Source: Solobacterium sp. (lineage in GTDB: Bacteria > Bacillota_I > Bacilli_A > Erysipelotrichales > Erysipelotrichaceae). Taken from it: DNA of 35,407 nucleotides. This document shows positions 33,544 through 35,407 of the stretch, piece by piece (position 1 is the first letter of the stretch; each line of letters starts with the position of its first letter). Where the stretch lies: positions 1 to 35,407 of the forward strand of contig JAGAVW010000033.1 of NCBI GenBank assembly GCA_017941735.1, given 5' to 3'. The translations under genes and the position numbers were made by a program. The notes beneath the pieces are model-generated. The model worked only from the letters and a program-made list of their open reading frames with translations. It was not told the DNA's origin and did not search any database.

Positions 33544-35407
33544 TTATCGATTTGTGCGTAATTTCCAAGCACTTAACAAACTTACTAACATACCACCACT
33601 GAGTAGTGCAAGATACATCCACATATTGAAGTCATCTCCAGTATATGGAACAACTGGTTTCCCAGGTGTTGGTTTCTTTGGAGTTGGCGTTGGGGTAGGT
33701 GTTGGTGTTGATGGTTTATGCGTATTTGTAAGTGTATAGCCTGTCTTCGCATCTCCACTTATCGTTACACTATAGCCATTTGGAACGACTTCTTCGATGT
33801 TATATGTGATTTCTTTTCCATCTTTATGCGTATTTAAGTCGGTGAAGGATGACTTCCAACCATTTGCCTCATTCAATGTAACCGTCTTACCGGTGTCTTT
33901 TCCATTCGCTAAGAGTTTTACTGTAACAGAAGCTGGACGCATCTTATCTTTATCATTTTCGTCATCCCAAACTTTTGTTACACTTAACTGAATCTTCTCT
34001 GACTCATGGGTATTTGTGACTGTATAACCAGAAGCCATATCTCCAGAAACTGTAGAATTATATCCTTCCACATTTAATTCTTTGACCGTATATATGATTT
34101 CTTGACCGTTATTGTATTTTGGTAAATCTTTGAAGGTATACTTCCATCCATCTGCCTCTGTCACTTCTACGCTTTCTTTTTCTTCACCATCCGCTAGTAA
34201 TTCTACAGTAATGGATTCTGGACGGATTCCATCTTCATTGTCATTATCTTCCCACACCTTTGTCACTTTGAGGTCCGTTGTTTCTAAGGTGTTTGTAATC
34301 GTTGTATTCGTTGTATTCCCATTCACAATATAATCAGATGGACCACTTGTTGAATATCCTGCAGGCACTACTTCTTCTACCTCATATTGAATTTCACCAT
34401 CTTTATTATATTTGGGTAAATCCGTAAAACTACCATACCAGTTTCCATTATCATCTTTCTGATCAGAAGTGATATTAATGCTATCGACTTCACTACCATC
34501 TGCTGCATTTAATAACTTCACTGTAACAGAATCATGACTTCCACTTCCACCATTCCATACCTTTGTGACATTGATAGTAACCTTTTCATCTTTGATATTT
34601 GTAATTGTCGTATTTATGGTATTCGCGTCTACTGGAATCATTTCGCTATAATCTGCAGGATCTAAATATCCTCCATCTGGTTGACTTTCTTTTACGGTAT
34701 AACTAATTTCGTTTCCGCTTGCATCATGTTTTGGTGCAGTAAAACTTCCAACCCAACCATCTTCTTTATAGATTTCTTTTGCTTCTACCGCTTGTTCTCC
34801 ATTCATAAGCGTAACGGTTATAGCATTACCAAATTCTCCACCAACCCATTTCTTTGTGACATTGATGGTTACCATCTCTCTTTTTGTGAGGGTTATGATG
34901 ATTGTTTTACCTGTATCTGTTGGTGTATCTGTAACTGTGTATGTATACTCTTTCAATAATGCTTCATTATCACTATCAAAACGACTATCAATCAAAACCC
35001 AATCCAAATCGATTCCTTCTAGGTCTATTTCATATTTATTATCTGTTGGTAAAGTGAATTGTGCCCCACCTGGTGCTGATTCATTTTCGGCTAAGTATAT
35101 ATTCACTGATTCGTCATGTTCTTTGTCATCTAACCATTCTACCTTTACTTTAGTGGTTCCATAGGCTCCTCTTAAAGTATTCTCTTCTGTTGCTTCTTCC
35201 ACAACGACTTCTTCTGGCTCTTCATTATTTTCTTCTACTGGTTCTTCTTTAGAGGTTTCGTTTACAGGTTCTTCTTCTACTACTTCAAGGGTTTCCTTTG
35301 TTTCTTCTTGTACTTCGCTGTTTTCTTCCACGCTTAAACCAGCTTCTTTCAAAGCTGCTTCTAAAGGTAAAGCGGTATTAATCATTGGTACTGTTTCTTC
35401 TTCAACA
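33544..35407 (-). CDS. Cna-B repeat adhesin, 5' end beyond window
   Basis: The frame is open to the window edge (codons for VEEETVP precede the Met at 35385), so the signal peptide and true start are outside. The visible chain, about 620 residues, has an acidic Glu/Val region, a beta-rich domain, then four Cna-B domains with VTKVWED-type starts and TNT ends. A TP repeat leads to VPYTGDD, a membrane helix and a basic tail. It shares the NTALP segment, the proline linker and the sorting signal with the first adhesin, so they are paralogues. It is expected to be linked to the wall by a sortase. The ligand is unknown. Confidence 0.92.
   Translation of the reverse strand, partial: VEEETVPMINTALPLEAALKEAGLSVEENSEVQEETKETLEVVEEEPVNETSKEEPVEENNEEPEEVVVEEATEENTLRGAYGTTKVKVEWLDDKEHDESVNIYLAENESAPGGAQFTLPTDNKYEIDLEGIDLDWVLIDSRFDSDNEALLKEYTYTVTDTPTDTGKTIIITLTKREMVTINVTKKWVGGEFGNAITVTLMNGEQAVEAKEIYKEDGWVGSFTAPKHDASGNEISYTVKESQPDGGYLDPADYSEMIPVDANTINTTITNIKDEKVTINVTKVWNGGSGSHDSVTVKLLNAADGSEVDSINITSDQKDDNGNWYGSFTDLPKYNKDGEIQYEVEEVVPAGYSTSGPSDYIVNGNTTNTTITNTLETTDLKVTKVWEDNDNEDGIRPESITVELLADGEEKESVEVTEADGWKYTFKDLPKYNNGQEIIYTVKELNVEGYNSTVSGDMASGYTVTNTHESEKIQLSVTKVWDDENDKDKMRPASVTVKLLANGKDTGKTVTLNEANGWKSSFTDLNTHKDGKEITYNIEEVVPNGYSVTISGDAKTGYTLTNTHKPSTPTPTPTPTPKKPTPGKPVVPYTGDDFNMWMYLALLSGGMLVSLLSAWKLRTNR

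Overview
The window looks like chromosome of a low-GC Gram-positive anaerobe (Bacillota; my best guess is an Erysipelotrichia-type organism). Evidence: AT-rich sequence, strong GGAGG-type ribosome sites, hairpin-plus-U terminators, HPr, a class III (oxygen-sensitive) ribonucleotide reductase, and large cell-wall-anchored Cna-B repeat proteins. The taxonomic call is inference.

Region 1 (1-3276) is a small islet at a tRNA gene. A complete tRNA-Leu(GAG) lies on the minus strand at 3192-3276. Its last 29 bases recur exactly at 179-207, next to a minus-strand terminator hairpin that probably once followed the tRNA. The roughly 3 kb between the copies carries a membrane-anchored DUF4352-type protein and a DUF1016/YhcG-type PD-(D/E)XK nuclease, but no integrase.

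Region 2 (3300-9200) is mostly housekeeping and accessory metabolism: two translationally coupled CobW/COG0523 GTPases (one with a very His-rich insert, one fused to a DUF1980/TIGR03943-like domain), an alpha/beta hydrolase, a VOC protein, a metallo-beta-lactamase-fold protein, a GNAT protein, an HpaI-type aldolase and an AAA ATPase.

Region 3 (9200-20900) is core metabolism and repair, all on the minus strand: phosphoglucomutase, HPr, then an anaerobic nucleotide-reduction operon (MarR-NrdG fusion, NrdD with a C-terminal glutaredoxin domain, Fe-S aldo/keto reductase). Upstream of it lies an overlapping operon of S41 peptidase, UvrB and a fucose-isomerase-like protein.

Region 4 (20900-35407) is a surface locus. 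Two related Cna-B adhesins ending in a VPYTGDD sorting signal (the second runs off the window) flank genes for a CDP-linked 3,6-dideoxy sugar: glucose-1-phosphate cytidylyltransferase, CDP-glucose 4,6-dehydratase, the His-for-Lys PLP/[2Fe-2S] 3-dehydratase, and a thiamine-diphosphate enzyme that suggests a branched, yersiniose-like sugar. Two family-2 glycosyltransferases accompany them. A DUF4143 ATPase preceded by three 31-33 bp-spaced repeats sits inside this locus and looks like a later arrival.

The best candidates for something undescribed are the MarR-NrdG fusion with its overlapping promoter/hairpin, the integrase-less tRNA islet, and the branched dideoxysugar locus between two adhesins with its back-to-back, apparently leaderless divergent promoters.
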